Made by a program: the position numbers and the translations under genes. Positions 6,160 through 6,214 of a DNA stretch of 6,214 nt are shown piece by piece (the first letter of the stretch is position 1; each line of letters starts with the position of its first letter). Source of the stretch: CALMFQ01 sp964495595 (GTDB lineage Bacteria; Pseudomonadota; Gammaproteobacteria; Burkholderiales; SCOH01); the NCBI GenBank assembly GCA_964495595.1, contig CAZBWH010000114.1, positions 1-6,214 on the forward strand. The letters are read 5' to 3'. Under the pieces are notes generated by a model. That model searched no databases, had not been told where the DNA came from, and worked only from the letters and a program-made list of their open reading frames with translations.

Positions 6160-6214
6160 GTCCCCATCGTCTAGAGGCCTAGGACATCGCCCTTTCACGG
6201 CGGTAACCGGGGTT
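6160..6214 (+). tRNA. tRNA-Glu (anticodon TTC), partial at right edge
   Basis: The sequence opens GTCCCCATCGTCTAGAGGCC, the hallmark acceptor and D-arm of bacterial tRNA-Glu. The anticodon stem TCGCC/GGCGG (one wobble pair at the top) surrounds loop CTTTCAC with anticodon TTC at 6194-6196. The first 55 bases are present; most of the T-arm and the 3' acceptor strand lie beyond the window. It has its own strong promoter. In many proteobacteria this gene begins a small tRNA cluster, which may continue to the right. Confidence 0.97.

Overview
The window is about 6.2 kb of moderately GC-rich, gene-dense chromosomal DNA from a Gram-negative proteobacterium. An AsmA-type envelope protein, a periplasmic MltB-type lytic transglycosylase and the look of the tRNAs and the CoxE-like VWA protein suggest a betaproteobacterium or a near relative. 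I cannot fix the genus from sequence alone. I see no phage, transposon, CRISPR or plasmid features.

The window is bounded by two tRNA genes transcribed outward and cut by its edges: tRNA-Asn(GTT) at the left on the minus strand and tRNA-Glu(TTC) at the right on the plus strand. Both have near-consensus sigma70 promoters with 17-bp spacers. Between them lie six protein genes. One is on the plus strand (AsmA-family protein, 129-1424). Five are on the minus strand, from right to left: a REC-HD-GYP response regulator (c-di-GMP phosphodiesterase), a CoxE-like VWA protein, a DUF4241-like protein, a small cupin protein and the lytic transglycosylase. The AsmA and transglycosylase genes converge with only 20 bp between their stop codons.

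The VWA, DUF4241-like and cupin genes are spaced 20 and 3 bp apart and look like one transcription unit, with the last two probably translationally coupled. The response regulator lies 129 bp upstream on the same strand, behind its own probable promoter near 6034-6066. The transglycosylase has a possible separate promoter whose position favours the internal ATG at 2440, directly ahead of a signal peptide.

Most of the region is ordinary housekeeping and accessory chromosome. The points most worth a second look are the VWA gene lacking an adjacent MoxR-type ATPase and instead joined to two uncharacterised small genes, the complete metal-ligand set of the HD-GYP domain, the ambiguous start of the response regulator, and a cluster of three short dyads in front of mltB. 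I found no convincing evidence for a wholly new system.
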